This document shows, in pieces, positions 27,901 through 40,018 of a stretch of DNA of 64,000 nucleotides; the stretch's first letter is position 1; the number at the start of each line of letters is the position of its first letter. The stretch is taken from the NCBI RefSeq assembly GCF_024166365.1, contig NC_064822.1, positions 103,164,823 through 103,228,822 on the forward strand. The letters are read 5' to 3'. The notes under the pieces were generated by a model. It saw only the letters and a program-made list of their open reading frames with translations, did no database searches and was not told the origin of the DNA. Both the position numbers and the translations under genes were made by a program. The DNA is from Elephas maximus indicus. Taxonomy: Eukaryota > Chordata > Mammalia > Proboscidea > Elephantidae.

Positions 27901-28756
27901 GTTTTGATAGGAAGTGTTTTCATTCTTGTTTCAGTCTATGAATTTCTTTATTCCCTCCTTAATGTCTTTGATAACCCAATCTTTTTTTCAGCAGGGTATT
28001 GTTCAGTTTCCAAGTATTTGATTTCTTTTCCCTAATTTTTCTGTTATTGATTTCCACTTTTATGGCCTTATGGTCTGAGAAGGTGCTTTGTAATATTTCG
28101 ATGTTTTGGATTCTGCAAAGGTTTGTTTTATGACCTAATATGTAGTCTATTGTAGAGAATGTTCCATGTACGCTAGAAAAAAAAGTATACTTTGCAGCTG
28201 TTGGGTGGAGTGTTCTGTATGTCTATGAGGTCAAGTTGGTTGATTGTGGCAATTAGGTCTTCTGTGTCTCTATTGAGCTTCTTACTGGAAGTCCTGTCCT
28301 TCTCCGAAAGTGGTGTGTTGAAGTCTCCTACTATAATTGTGGAGGTGTCTATCTCACCTTTCAGTTCTGTTAAAGTTTGTTTTATGTATCTTGCAGCCCT
28401 GTCATTGGGTGCATAAATATTTAATATGGTTATATCTTCCTGGTCTATTGTCCCTTTAATCATTATGTAGTGTCCTTCTTTATCCTTTGTGGTGGACTTA
28501 GCTTTAAAGTCTATTTTGTCAGAAATTAATATTGCTACTCCTGCTCTTTTTTGCTTATAGTTTGCTTGATATATTTTTTCCATCCTTTGAGTTTCAGTTT
28601 GTTTGTGTCTCTAAGTCTAAGGTGTGTCTCTTGTAGGCAGCATATAGATGGATCGTGTTTCTTTATCCAGTCTGAGACTCTTTGTCTCTTTATTGGTGTA
28701 TTTAGTCCATTTACATTCAGCATAATTAGAGATAAGTATGTGTTTAGTGCTGTCAT
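24973..28756 (-). pseudogene. L1 ORF2 of outer element, broken
   Basis: Starts at the ATG 28754-28756 and reads leftward. Endonuclease pieces ([22 protein letters not shown]) lie at 28756-28173, RT pieces at 27629-26745 and 26827-26003 (catalytic box altered to FTDD), and C-terminal pieces at 25864-25141 including the Cys-rich CWRGCGEIG...HCWWEC region. At least six frame changes or stops split it, so it makes no full protein. In an active L1 this is the EN-RT of about 1270 residues. Confidence 0.92.
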
Positions 28757-29146
28757 TTTGATGCCTTTTTATGTGTGTTGTTGACAATTTCATTCTTCCA
28801 CTTACTTTTTTGTGCTGAGACGTTTTTCTTTGTAAATTGTGCATTCCTCATTTTCATAGTAGTTGACTTTATGTTTGCTGAGTCGTTATGTTTTTCTTGG
28901 TTTTTATTTTGAGTTATGGAATTGTTAGTCCTCTTTGTGGCTACCTTAATATTTACCTCTATTTTTCTAAGTAAAAACCTAACTTGTATTGTCCTAAATT
29001 GCCTTGTTTTCCTCTCCATATGGCAGTTCTATGCCTCCTATATTTAGTCCCTCTTTTTGATTATTTTGATCTTTTACATACTGACTTCAATGATTCCCTG
29101 TTTTGAGCATTTTTTTCTTTTTAAAATTAATCTTGAGGGGCGGAGC

Positions 29147-29157
29147 CAAGATGGCGG
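29147..29157 (+). promoter_or_regulatory. YY1-type site at L1 5' end
   Basis: CAAGATGGCGG lies 13 bases into the element. The same position and motif in primate L1 binds YY1 and directs accurate transcription initiation. The outer L1 (CAAGATGGCTG) and the L1 fragment near 45710 (CAAGATGGTGG) keep related sites. Function here is inferred. Confidence 0.65.
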
Positions 29158-29332
29158 ACTAGGCAGACGCTACCTCGGATCCCTCTTACAACAAAGACAC
29201 GGAAAAACAAGTGAATCGATCACATACATAACAATCAACGAACCCTGAACAACAAACACAGATTTAGAGACGGAGAACGAACTAATACGGGGAAGCAGCG
29301 ATTGTTTCCAGAGCCTGGAGCCAGCGTACCAG

Positions 29333-29870
29333 TCAGGTACGGCACAAGCACAGAGACCTGCTCCACCCCCCTGAACTAACCCCGGGAGGGGGACCAGCCG
29401 GTTCCACGGGCGGTGTGGGACGCAGCCGGTAGGAGAACTCCCGGGGAGGCAGTGACTGATCTTGGAGCAGAAAGAGCAGCACCCGAGCTGGGGAACCGTC
29501 CCGCAGGGATTTGGACTGGACGCAGGTACGCCATAAACACGGAGAGTTGCTCCACCCCCCTGAACTAACCCCGGGAAGGGGACCAGCCAGGTCGCGCGGG
29601 AGGCGTGGGATGCAGCTGGTAGGAGAAGTCCCCAGGAGGCAGCGACTGGTATTGGAGCAGGGAGAACAGCGTCCCAGCCGGGACACTCGGTCACGGCACA
29701 AGCACGGGGAGCTACTCCACCCATCTGAACTAACCCCGGGAGGAGGCCCAGCTGGTTCTCGGGGGCGGCACGGCCACGTGGCTGGAGGGACGAGAAGTCC
29801 CCGGGAGGCAGTGACTGATTTTGGAGTCGAGAGTGCACTGTCCCAGTAGGGGAGCCTTGACGCTGGGCGT
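29333..29870 (+). repeat. Three tandem monomers in L1 5' UTR
   Basis: Three GC-rich units of about 170-190 bp (about 29333-29520, 29521-29690, 29691-29870) each contain CTGAACTAACCCCGGGA, then GCAG..., GAGAA.TCCC and AGGCAG.GACTG. Units differ at several positions. Monomer arrays in rodent L1 5' UTRs act as promoter modules, so a promoter role is plausible but unproven. The lack of stops in some antisense frames follows from the repeat composition. Confidence 0.85.
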
Positions 29871-30176
29871 GGGGCTGGAAGCGGAGGATCTGACCATGAC
29901 TCCAGCGGGCCAGAGCCCCCGGGGGCAATCTCCACACAGCCAGCACACATAGGTGACGCGCCTGCGGGAATCTCAGATATAATAGTCATTCCAAGCAAGA
30001 CAAGCAACTCTGGCTATATTCTGAGGTGCTACTCTCCTATCTCTCTGTTCCCTCCCCCACCCTCCCCAGGCAGCTTCATTAACATCTGAATAGCCTGAGC
30101 CAGAGGGAGAACTCTGATAGGGATCTGACTGCATTTTTTTTTTAGCGGATTTTCTGGAAAAACTAGTTTCCCAGTG

Positions 30177-31193
30177 ATGGCTCGGAGACAACAATCCATA
30201 TCAAACCACTTAAAGAAGCATACCATGACAGCTTCTCCAACCCCCCAAACAAAAGAATCAAAATCTTTCCCAAATGAAGATACAATCTTGGAATTATCAG
30301 ATACAGAATATAAAAAACTAATTTACAGAATGCTTAATGATATCACAAATGAAATTAGGATATCTGCAGAAAAAGCCAAGGAACACACTGATAAAACTGT
30401 TGAAGAACTCAAAAAGATTATTCAAGAACATACTGGAAAAATTAATAAGTTGCAAGAATCCATAGAGAGACAACATGTAGAAATCCAAAAGATTAACAAT
30501 AAAATAACAGAATTAGACAACACACTAGGAAGTCAGAGGAGCAGACTCGAGCAATTAGAATGCAGACTGGGATATCTGGAGGACCAGGGAATCAACACCA
30601 ACATAGCTGAAAAAAAATCAGATAAAAGAATTAAAAAAAATGAAGAAACCCTAAGAATTATGTGGGACTCTATCAAGAAGGATAACCTGCGGGTGATTGG
30701 AGTCCCAGAACAGGGAGGGGGGACAGAAAACACAGAGAAAATAGTTGAAGAACTCCTGACACAAAACTTCCCTGACATCATGAAAGATGAAAGGATAGCT
30801 ATCCAAGATGCTCATCAAACCCCATTTCAGATTGATACAAAAAGAAAAACACCAAGACATATTATCATCAAACTCACCAAAACCAAAGATAAACAGAAAA
30901 TTTTAAAAGCAGCCAGGGAGAAAAGAAAGGTTTCCTTCAAGGGAGAATCAATAAGAATATGTTCTGACTACTCAGCAGAAACCATGCAGGCAAGAAGGGA
31001 ATGGGACGACATATACAGAACACTGAAGGAAAAAAACTGCCAACCAAGGATCATATATCCAGCAAAACTCTCTCTGAAATATGAAGGCGAAATTAAGATA
31101 TTTACAGACAAACACAAGTTTAGAGAATTTGCAAAAACCAAACCAAAGCTACAAGAAATACTAAAGGATATTGTTTGGTCAGAGAACCAATAA
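30177..31193 (+). CDS. L1 ORF1 protein (RNA-binding chaperone), intact frame
   Basis: 338 codons from the ATG at 30177 to the TAA at 31191-31193, close to the usual L1 ORF1p length. The N-terminal region begins MARRQQSIS. A heptad-rich coiled coil spans about residues 55-145 (many EIQKINNKITEL-type repeats). It is followed by an RRM-like core (LRVIGVPEQ near 165-180) and a basic C-terminal domain with REKRKVSFKG and CQPRIIYPAKLS. ORF1p forms trimers that coat L1 RNA and support target-primed reverse transcription in the cytoplasmic and nuclear RNP. A GTG lies just upstream at 30174, but the ATG is the natural start. No lesion is visible. Confidence 0.93.
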   Translation: MARRQQSISNHLKKHTMTASPTPQTKESKSFPNEDTILELSDTEYKKLIYRMLNDITNEIRISAEKAKEHTDKTVEELKKIIQEHTGKINKLQESIERQHVEIQKINNKITELDNTLGSQRSRLEQLECRLGYLEDQGINTNIAEKKSDKRIKKNEETLRIMWDSIKKDNLRVIGVPEQGGGTENTEKIVEELLTQNFPDIMKDERIAIQDAHQTPFQIDTKRKTPRHIIIKLTKTKDKQKILKAAREKRKVSFKGESIRICSDYSAETMQARREWDDIYRTLKEKNCQPRIIYPAKLSLKYEGEIKIFTDKHKFREFAKTKPKLQEILKDIVWSENQ

Positions 31194-31650
31194 TATCAGA
31201 TATCAGCACAACACAAGGTCACAAAACAGATCGTCCTGATATCAACTCAAATAGGGAAATCACAAAAACAAACAAATTAAGATTAATTAAAAAAAAAAAC
31301 ACGTAACAGGGAATCATGGAAGTCAATAGGTAAAAGATCACAATAATCAAAAAGAGGGACTAAATACAGGAGGCATTGAACTGCCATATGGAGAGTGATA
31401 CAAGGCGATATAGAACAATACAAGTTAGGTTTTTACTTAGAAAAATAGGGGTAAATAATAAGGTAACCACAAAAAGGTATAACAACTCTATAACTCAAGA
31501 TAAAAACCAAGAAAAACGTAACGACTCAACTAACATAAAGTCAAGCACTATGAAAATGAGGATCTCACAATTTACTAAGAAAAACGCCTCAGCACAAAAA
31601 AGTATGTGGAAAAATGAAATTGTCAACAACACACATAAAAAGGCATCAAA

Positions 31651-34600
31651 ATGACAGCACTAAACACATACTTATCTATAATTACGCTGAATGTAAATGG
31701 ACTAAATGCACCAATAAAGAGACAGAGAGTCACAGACTGGATAAAGAAACACGATCCATCTATATGCTGCCTACAAGAGACACACCTTAGACTTAGAGAC
31801 ACAAACAAACTAAAACTCAAAGGATGGAAAAAAGTATATCAAGCAAACAATAAGCAAAAAAGAAGAGGAGTAGCAATATTAATTTCTGACAAAATAGACT
31901 TTAGACTTAAATCCACCACAAAGGATAAAGAAGGACACTATATAATGATAAAAGGGACAATTGATCAGGAAGACATAACCATATTAAATATTTATGCACC
32001 CAATGACAGGGCTGCAAGATACATAAATCAAATTTTAACAGAATTGAAAAGCGAGATAGATACCTCCACAATTATAGTAGGAGACTTCAACACACCACTT
32101 TCGGAGAAGGACAGGACATCCAGTAAGAAGCTCAACAGAGACACGGAAGATCTAATTACAACAATCAACCAACTTGACCTCATTGACTTATACAGAACTC
32201 CCCACCCAACTGCTGCAAAATATACTTTTTTTTCTAGCGCACATGGAACATTCTCTAGAATAGATCACATATTAGGTCATAAAACAAACCTTTGCAGAGT
32301 CCAAAACATCGAAATATTACAAAGCATCTTCTCAGACCACAAGGCAATAAAACTAGAGATCAATAACAGAAAAACGAGGGAAAAGAAATCAAATACTTGG
32401 AAAATGAACAATACCCTCCTGAAAAAAGACTGGGTTATTGAAGACATCAAGGAGGGAATAAGGAAATTCATAGAAAGCAACGAGAATGAAAATACTTCCT
32501 ATCAAAACCTCTGGGACACAGCAAAAGCAGTGCTCAGAGGCCAATTTATATCAATAAATGCACACATACAAAAAGAAGAAAGAGCCAAAATCAGAGAACT
32601 GTCCCTACAACTTGAACAAATAGAAAGTGAGCAACAAAAGAATTCATCAGGCACCAGAAGAAAACAAATAATAAAAATTAGAGCTGAACTAAATGAATTA
32701 GAGAACAGAAAAACAATCGAAAGAATTAACAAAGCCAAAAGCTGGTTCTTTGAAAAAATTAACAAAATTGATAAACCATTGGCTAGACTGACTAAAGAAA
32801 TAAAGGAAAGGAAACAAATAACCCGAATAAGAAATGAGAAGGACCACATCACAACAGAACCAAATGAAATTAAAAGAATCATTTCAGATTATTATGAAAA
32901 ATTGTACTCTAACAAATTTGAAAACCTAGAAGAAATGGATGAATTCTTGGAAAAACACTACCTACCTAAACTAACACATTCAGAAGTAGAACAACTAAAT
33001 AGACCCATAACAAAAAAAGAGATTGAAACGGCAATCAAAAAACTCCCAACAAAAAAAAGCCCTGGCCCGGACGGCTTCACTGCAGAGTTCTACCAAACTT
33101 TCGGAGAAGAGTTAACACCACTACTACTGAAGGTATTTCAAAGGATAGAAAAGGACGGAATACTACCCAACTCATTCTATGAAGCTAGCATCTCCCTGAT
33201 ACCAAAACCAGGTAAAGACATTACAAAAAAAGAAAATTATAGACCTATATCCCTCATGAACATTGATGCAAAAATCCTCAACAAAATTCTAGCCAATAGA
33301 ATCCAACAACACATCAAAAAAATGATTCACCCTGATCAAGTGGGCTTTTTACCAGGTATGCAAGGCTGGTTTAATATCAGAAAAACCATTAATGTAATCC
33401 ATCACATAAATAAAACAAAAGACAAAAACCACATGATCTTATCAATTGATGCAGAAAAGGCATTTGACAAAGTCCAACACCCATTCATGATAAAAACTCT
33501 TACCAAAATAGGAATTGAAGGAAAATTCCTCAACATAATAAAGGGCATCTGTGCAAAGCCAACAGCCAATATCACTCTAAATGGAGAGAACCTGAAAGCA
33601 TTTCCCTTGATAACGGGAACCAGACAAGGATGCCCTTTATCACCGCTCTTATTCAACACCGTGTTGGAAGTCTTAGCCAGGGCAATTAGGCTAGACAAAG
33701 AAATAAAAGGTATCCGGATTGGCAAGGAAGAAGTAAAGTTATCACTATTTGCAGATGACATGATTATATACACAGAAAACCCTAAGGAATCCTCCAGAAA
33801 ACTACTGAAACTAATAGAAGAGTTTGGCAGAGTCTCAGGTTATAAAATAAACATACAAAAATCACTTGGATTCCTCTACATCAACAAAAGAACACCGAAG
33901 AGGAAATAACCAAATCAATACCATTCACAGTAGCCCCCAAGAAGATAAGATACTTAGGAATAAATCTTACCAAGGATGTAAAAGACCTATACAAAGAAAA
34001 CTACAAAGCTCTACTACAAGAAATTCAAAAGGACATACTTAAGTGGAAAAACATACCTTGCTCATGGATAGGAAGACTTAACATAGTAAAAATGTCTATT
34101 CTACCCAAAGCCATCTATACATTTAACGCACTTCCGATCCAAATTCCAATGTCATATTTTAAGGGGATAGAGAAACAATTCACCAATTTCATATGGAAGG
34201 GAAAGAAGCCCCGGATAAGCAAAGCACTACTGAAAAAGAAGAAGAAAGTGGGAGGCCTCACCTTACCTGACTTCAGAACCTATTATACAGCCACAGTAGT
34301 CAAAACAGCCTGGTATTGGTACAACAACAGACACATAGACCAATGGAACAGAATTGAGAACCCAGACATAGATCCATCCACGTATGAGCAGCTGATATTT
34401 GACAAAGGACCAGTGTCAATTAACTGGGGAAAAGATAGCCTTTTTAACAAATGGTGCTGGCATAACTGGATATCCGTTTGCAAAAAAATGAAACAGGACC
34501 CATACCTCACACCATGAACAAAAACTAACTCCAAGTGGATCAAAGACCTAAACATAAAGACTAAAACGATAAAGATCATGGAAGAAAAAATTGGGACAAT

Positions 34601-35465
34601 CCTAGGAGCCCTAATACAAGGTATAAACAGAATACAAAAGATTACCAAAAATGACGAAGAGAAACCCGATAACTGGGAGCTCCTAAAAATCAAACACCTA
34701 TGCTCATCTAAAGACTTCACCAAAAGAGTAAAAAGACCACCTACAGATTGGGAAAGAATTTTCAGCTATGACATCTCCGACCAGCGCCTGATCTCTAAAA
34801 TCTACATGATTCTGTCAAAACTCAACCACAAAAAGACAAACAACCCAATCAAGAAGTGGGCAAAGGATATCAACACACATTTCACTAAAGAAGATATTCA
34901 GGCAGCCAACAGATACATGAGAAAATGCTCTCGATCATTAGCCATTAGAGAAATGCAAATTAAAACTACGATGAGATTCCATCTCACACCAGCAAGGCTG
35001 GCATTAATTCAAAAAACACAAAATAATAAATGTTGGAGAGGCTGCGGAGAGATTGGAACTCTCATACACTGCTGGTGGGAATGTAAAATGGTACAACCAC
35101 TTTGGAAATCTATCTGGCGTTATCTTAAACAGTTAGAAATAGAGCTACCATACAACCCAGAAATCCCACTCCTAGGAATATACCCTAGAGATACAAGAGC
35201 CTTCATACAAACAGATATATGCACACCCATGTTTATTGCAGCTCTGTTTACAATAGCAAAAAGTTGGAAGCAACCAAGGTGTCCATCAACGGATGAATGG
35301 GTAAATAATTTGTGGTATATTCACACAATAGAATACTACGCATCGATAAAGAACAGTGACGAATCTCTGAAACATTTCATAACATGGAGGAACCTGGAAG
35401 GCATTATGCTGAGCGAAATTAGTCAGAGGCAAAAGGACAAATATTGTATAAGACCACTATTATAA
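31651..35465 (+). pseudogene. L1 ORF2 (endonuclease-reverse transcriptase), two lesions
   Basis: Open for 752 codons from the ATG at 31651. The APE-type endonuclease occupies about residues 1-240 (LNVNGLN, QETHLR, NIYAPN, VGDFNTP, SDHKA). RT follows, with [12 protein letters not shown] and the catalytic FADD at about residues 700-703, as in other L1s. The frame changes near 33890, where comparison with the outer L1 suggests one lost base, and resumes in the next frame (34092-34517). A TGA at 34515 replaces the TGG present in the outer copy. The C-terminal part (34518-35465), with the Cys-rich CWRGCGEIG...HCWWEC segment, is then open to the TAA at 35463. The element is probably inactive for ORF2p. 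Confidence 0.94.
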
Positions 35466-35515
35466 GATCTTGAGAAATCGTAAACCTGAGAAGAACACAT
35501 ACTTTTGTGGTTACG

Positions 35516-35546
35516 AGGGGAGGAGGGAGGGAGGGTGGGAGAGGGT
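35516..35546 (+). repeat. G-rich tract in L1 3' UTR
   Basis: GGGGAGGAGGGAGGGAGGGT followed by GGGAGAGGG is the conserved polypurine/G-quadruplex-prone tract of L1 3' UTRs. The outer L1 carries the complementary tract near 24895-24920. Confidence 0.8.
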
Positions 35547-36446
35547 TTTTTATTGATTAATCAGTAGATAAGAACTGCTTTAGGTGAAGGGAAAGACAAC
35601 ACTCAATACGTGGAAGGTCAGCTCAATTGGACTGGACCAAAAGCAAAGAAGTTTCCGGGATAAAATGAATGCTTCAAAGCTCAGCGGAGCAAGCGCGGGG
35701 GTCTGGGGAACGTGGTTTGAGGGGACTTCTAAGTCAATTGGCAAAATAATTCTATTATGAAATCATTCTGCATCCCACTTTGAAATGTGGCGTCTGGGGT
35801 CTTAAATGCTAACAAGCGGCCATCTAAGATGCAGCAATTGGTCTCAACCTACCCGGAGCAAAGGAAAATGAAGAACACCAAGGCCACACGACAACTAAGA
35901 GCCCAAGAGACAGAAAGGGCCACATGAACCAGAGACCTACATCACCCTGAGACCAGAAGAACTAGTTGGTGCCCGGCCACAATAGATGACTGCCCTGACA
36001 GGGCGCACAGCAGAGGACCCCTGAGGGAGCAGGAGATCAGTGGGATGCAGACCCCAAATTCTCATAAAAAGACCAAACTTAATGGTCTGACTGAGACTGG
36101 AGGAATCCCGGCGGCCATGCTCCCCAGACCTTCTGTTGACACAGAACAGGAACCATCCCCGAAGACAACTCATCAAAAATGAAAGGGACTGGTCAGCGGG
36201 TGGGAGAGAGATGCTGATGAAGAGTGAGCTAATTATATCAGGTGGACACTTGAGATTGTGTTGGCAACTCTTGTCTGGAGGGGGGCTGGGAGGATAGAGA
36301 GAGAGGGAAGCCGGCAAAATTGTCAAGAAAGGAGAGACTGAAAGGGCTGACTCAAGAGGGGGAGAGCAAGTGGGAGTAGGGAGTGAGATGTATGTAAACT
36401 TCTATGTGACAGACTGATTGGATTTGTAAACGTTCACTTGAAGCTT

Positions 36447-36452
36447 AATAAA
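36447..36452 (+). terminator. L1 polyadenylation signal
   Basis: AATAAA lies about 10 bases before the end of the inner L1, followed by a short A-rich tail that merges with the TSD. Confidence 0.8.
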
Positions 36453-36555
36453 AGTTATTAAAAAAATTAATCTTAATTTGTTTTTGTGATTTCCCTATTT
36501 GAGTTGATATCAGGATGTTGTGTTTTGTGACCTTGTGTTGTGCTGGTATCTGATA

Positions 36556-37602
36556 TTATTGATTTTCTGACCAATTTCCTTTAGTATTTCTTGTAGTTTG
36601 GTTTGGCTTTTGCAAATTCTCTAAGCTTGTGTTTATCTGTAAATGTTTTAATTTCACCTTCATCTTTGAGAGAGAGTTTTGCTGGATTTTTTTTTTTCTT
36701 TGCTGGATATATGATCCTTGGCTGGCAGTTTTTCTCCTTCAGTGCTCTATATATGTCATCCCATTGCCTTCTTGACTGCATGGTTTCTGCTGAGTAGTCT
36801 GAACTTATTCTTATCGATACTCCTTTGTAGGAGACCTTTCTTTTACCCCTAGCTGCTTTTAAAATTTTCTGTTTATCTTTGGTTTTGGCAAGTTTGATGA
36901 TAATATGTCTTGGTGATTTTCTTTTTGGATCAATCTTATATGGGGTTCGATGAGCATCTTGGATGGATATCCTTTCATCTTTCATGATGTCGGGGAAGTT
37001 TTCTGCCAACAGATCTTCAACTATTCTCTCTGTATTTTCTGCTATCCCTCCCTGTTCTGGAACTCCAATCACACACTAGTTATTTTTCTTGATAGAGTCC
37101 CACATGATTCTTAGGGTTTCTTCATTTTTTTAAAAATTCTTTTATCTGATTTTTTTCCAGCTGTGTTGATGTCAATTCCCTTATCCTCCAGGTCCCCCAC
37201 TCTGCATTCCAATTGCTCAATTCTGCTCCTCTGACTTCCTAGTGAGTTGTCTAATTCTGTAATTTTACTGTTAATCTTTTGGATTTCTGAAAGCTGTCTC
37301 TCTATGGATTCTTGCAGCTTATTAATTTTTGCGCTATGTTCTTGAGTAATCTTTTTGATTTCTTCAACTGCTTTATCAGTGTGTTCCTTGGCTTTTTCTG
37401 TAGCTTGCCTTATTTCATTTCTGAGGTCATCCCTGATGTCTTGAAGTATTCTGTAAATTAGTTTTTTATACTCTGCATCTGGCAATTCCAGGACTGTATC
37501 TTCATTTGGGAAAGATTTTGATTCTTTAATTTGGGGAGTTGTAGAGGCAATCATGGTCTGTTTCTTTATGTGGTTTGATATCGACTGCTGTCTCCGAGCC
37601 AT
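36556..37602 (-). pseudogene. L1 ORF1 of outer element, broken
   Basis: Starts at MARRQQSIS (37602, leftward) and keeps the coiled coil (37560-37150) and the RRM/C-terminal pieces (37072-36581). Frame changes near 37105 and near the C-terminus (about 36590) break it. It is clearly homologous to the intact ORF1 of the inner L1, with scattered substitutions. Confidence 0.92.
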
Positions 37603-38639
37603 CTCTAAGATATTGTAATGATTTATTTTATATTTGCTCACTGAGTCTTATCTTGTTTTGTTTTCTTTCAGTATATGTAGATGGGCTACTAGATTGCACT
37701 GTCTTGATTGTTGTAGCCCTTGAATCACTTATGTCCTATTACCAGCTGGTTTGGGCTGTTACCAGATATATAAGCCTAAGAGTCCATTCACTATTCTTGA
37801 GTAGAATCTGATTTTGGGTCACCAAGTGTGTGGTGCAGACTGTCACCTATCCACCTAGAGAAGCAGTGGTGATAGTTGTGTGCACCAGATTCTAGTAGCA
37901 GCAGGGGTTCACACTCCAGGGGGGCAGAATGCTGACAGGCTTCCTCCAAGTGCCAGTGAGGTAGGTGTGTCTCTATTCCTAAAGCACTTTGGTGGGTGGG
38001 CTCTGCAGCTGTACCTTAGGCACCCAATGCATGTACCTCTAGAGATTGGTAGGTGTCACCATCCTCAGACCCCTAAGGCAGGAGGTTAGGTGGTCTGGGG
38101 GAGCTTCAGCCCTCAGTTCCCCATTGTGGGTCAGTGAGGGCTCTGTTTAGTATGCAGAGATATCAGACCTGGGAAACTTGTCTTTCCAGTAATCTGCTAA
38201 AACAATTACAGTCAGATCCCTATCAGAATTGCCTTTGCATTATAATAGCCACCTTGTTCCCTGTAGGGATGAAAGCCCAAGACTGTGGATCTCATATGTT
38301 TGGCTGGAGCTGGTTCTGTATTTTTAGTCCAATTTCGGGAAGTCAGGGAAGGATTTTTGGTCCCTGGGTTTTTTGTAGCTGCTTCTCTCAGGCCAGGAGA
38401 ATGGGTTAGGAAAAGACCAAAAAAAAAAAAAAAAAAAAAAAAACCACAGAGCACTTCACTCTCTGGCTCAGGAAATTCCAATGTTAATGAAGCCACCTGG
38501 GAAAGGGAGGGGAGGGATCAGATAGATAGGGGAGAGTAGCACCCCGGAGTATAGACAAAGTTACTTATCATGCTTGGTGATGACTGTTTTATCTGAGATT
38601 CCCAAGGGGTGTGTAGCCTGTGTGTGTTGGCTGGGTCGA

Positions 38640-39000
38640 GATTGCCCCCGAGGGTCAGGCCCGTATCCTGTGCTTGTGCTGTCTCAGAAGCTGTGGTCAG
38701 TTCCTCCACTCCCAGTCCAAAGCCCAGCGCCAGGGTTCCCCAGCTGGGACGCCGCACTCCAGGATCCAAAGCCAGTCGCTGCCTCCCAGTGACTTCTCCT
38801 CCTGTCAGCTGCATCACTGCGCTGACTGTGTGCACTGGCTGGGCTTCCCCCGAGGTCACTTCTGGGGGCTAGGGCTGCGTCCCGTGTTTGTGCCATCTCA
38901 GGATGCCGTGCTCAGCTCCTCTGCACCCAGTCCAAAGCCCAGCGCCAAGGTTTTCTGACTGTGACGCTGGCTCCAGGCTCCGAAAACAGTCGCTGCTTCC
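38640..39000 (-). repeat. Tandem monomers in outer L1 5' UTR
   Basis: Two units about 217 bp apart share CAGTCCAAAGCCCAGCGCCA (near 38720 and 38930) and surrounding sequence. They differ from the monomers of the inner L1, although the two elements have similar extreme 5' ends and ORFs. Confidence 0.75.
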
Positions 39001-40018
39001 CTGTGGTTGCTCTTTCTCAGTCTCTGTCACTCAGATCAACTCTTTAGATCTGTGTTTGATGTTCAGCGCTTTGTAGATTGTCATGTATGTGATCGATTCA
39101 CTTGTTTTTCCGAGTCTTTGTTGAAGAGGGATCCGAGGTAGCTTCTACCTAGTCAGCCATCTTGGCCCCGCCTCCCCAGCAGCTGCTTTTGTTGGGGACT
39201 ATGGCAAAGCGGTGAGGCCACTCTAGGAAGAGGTTGGCAGCCCTGAAGGGAAGAAAGCAGAGTAGGCTGGAAATACAGGTGTTTAGTAGATACCGAGAGG
39301 GGTAGATTTTCCTCTTCCATTCGGATCACACTAGTGGCTTCTCGGGTAGTGAGAATAGTGGCTGCTTTAGATGTTTTTCTTGGTTGAGTGTACCATCTTT
39401 GCTACCTAAGCCTAGTCACATGAGAGGGTATAAGTCACCTGTTTTGCTGGGGGAAAAGGAGACCCACTTCTCTCCCTCATGGTACAGCAGTTGTTCCTTT
39501 CCATGTGAAGCGTGACCCTCCATGCAGTAGGATGGTGGGCTCCCACGATAGGCCAAACGGTTCCTCTGTCTCCAGAGGGATGAAGTAATCAGTCCACCCC
39601 AGTAAGGTGACCCATGACAAGTGCCAATAGGTGGTTCCATGTCCTGGCGCCAGGCCCTGGGGTGTCTGGAGGACCATGCTGTTCTGATCTGGCAAGAACT
39701 TTGGTGGATACACTTCTGAAGCTTGTGATGTCCCTTGTGTCATTGCTGGAGGGTCACTAAGTGCTCCTAGTCTGGCATATGGGGCTAAAACTCCAGTGTG
39801 AGCAGAACTTATGAACCTCAAAATGTCAGGCAGCACCTTGGTCCACCCTGTCCCCTGGCTTTGCCTATAAAAGTCTGTATTTTTTGTTTCACAGGACACC
39901 ACTCTTCCCTTCCACCAGGCCCATAGCCTGGGGATTGCAGGGCGGGTGGCAATGCCATTGTACCTTGTTCTCAGCCACCTATTTGCACACATCATGACCT
40001 GTAAAGTGTATTGCCTGG

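Larger units (their letters stand above)
29135..36462 (+). mobile_element. Full-length young L1 nested in an older L1
   Basis: A 7.3-kb L1 with 5' UTR (29135-30176), ORF1 (30177-31193), spacer, ORF2 (31651-35465), and a 3' UTR of about 1 kb with AATAAA at 36447. It is flanked by AAAATTAATCTT at 29123-29134 and 36463-36474, a perfect 12-bp TSD at a TT/AAAA nick site in the outer L1 spacer. ORF1 is open throughout and ORF2 has only two visible lesions, so the insertion is young on a genomic scale. Orientation is opposite to its host element. Confidence 0.96.
23962..39174 (-). mobile_element. Full-length older L1, split by a younger L1
   Basis: A minus-strand L1 whose own length is about 7.9 kb. 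Its 3' poly-T end is at 23962, and its 5' end, read leftward as GAGGCGGGGCCAAGATGGC, is at 39174. Both flanks carry CCCAGCAGCTGCTTTT (23946-23961 and 39175-39190), a perfect 16-bp TSD that ends at an L1-type TTTT nick site. ORF1 (36556-37602) and ORF2 (24973-28756) are both broken. The inner L1 at 29135-36462 sits in the spacer between them. Confidence 0.95.

Noticed and set aside
29170-29946. Long antisense open frame (258 codons) in the inner L1 5' UTR, reminiscent of primate L1 ORF0
   Set aside because: It begins with GTG and not ATG, spans GC-rich tandem monomers that stay stop-free in more than one frame, and has no motif. It is best explained by repeat composition.
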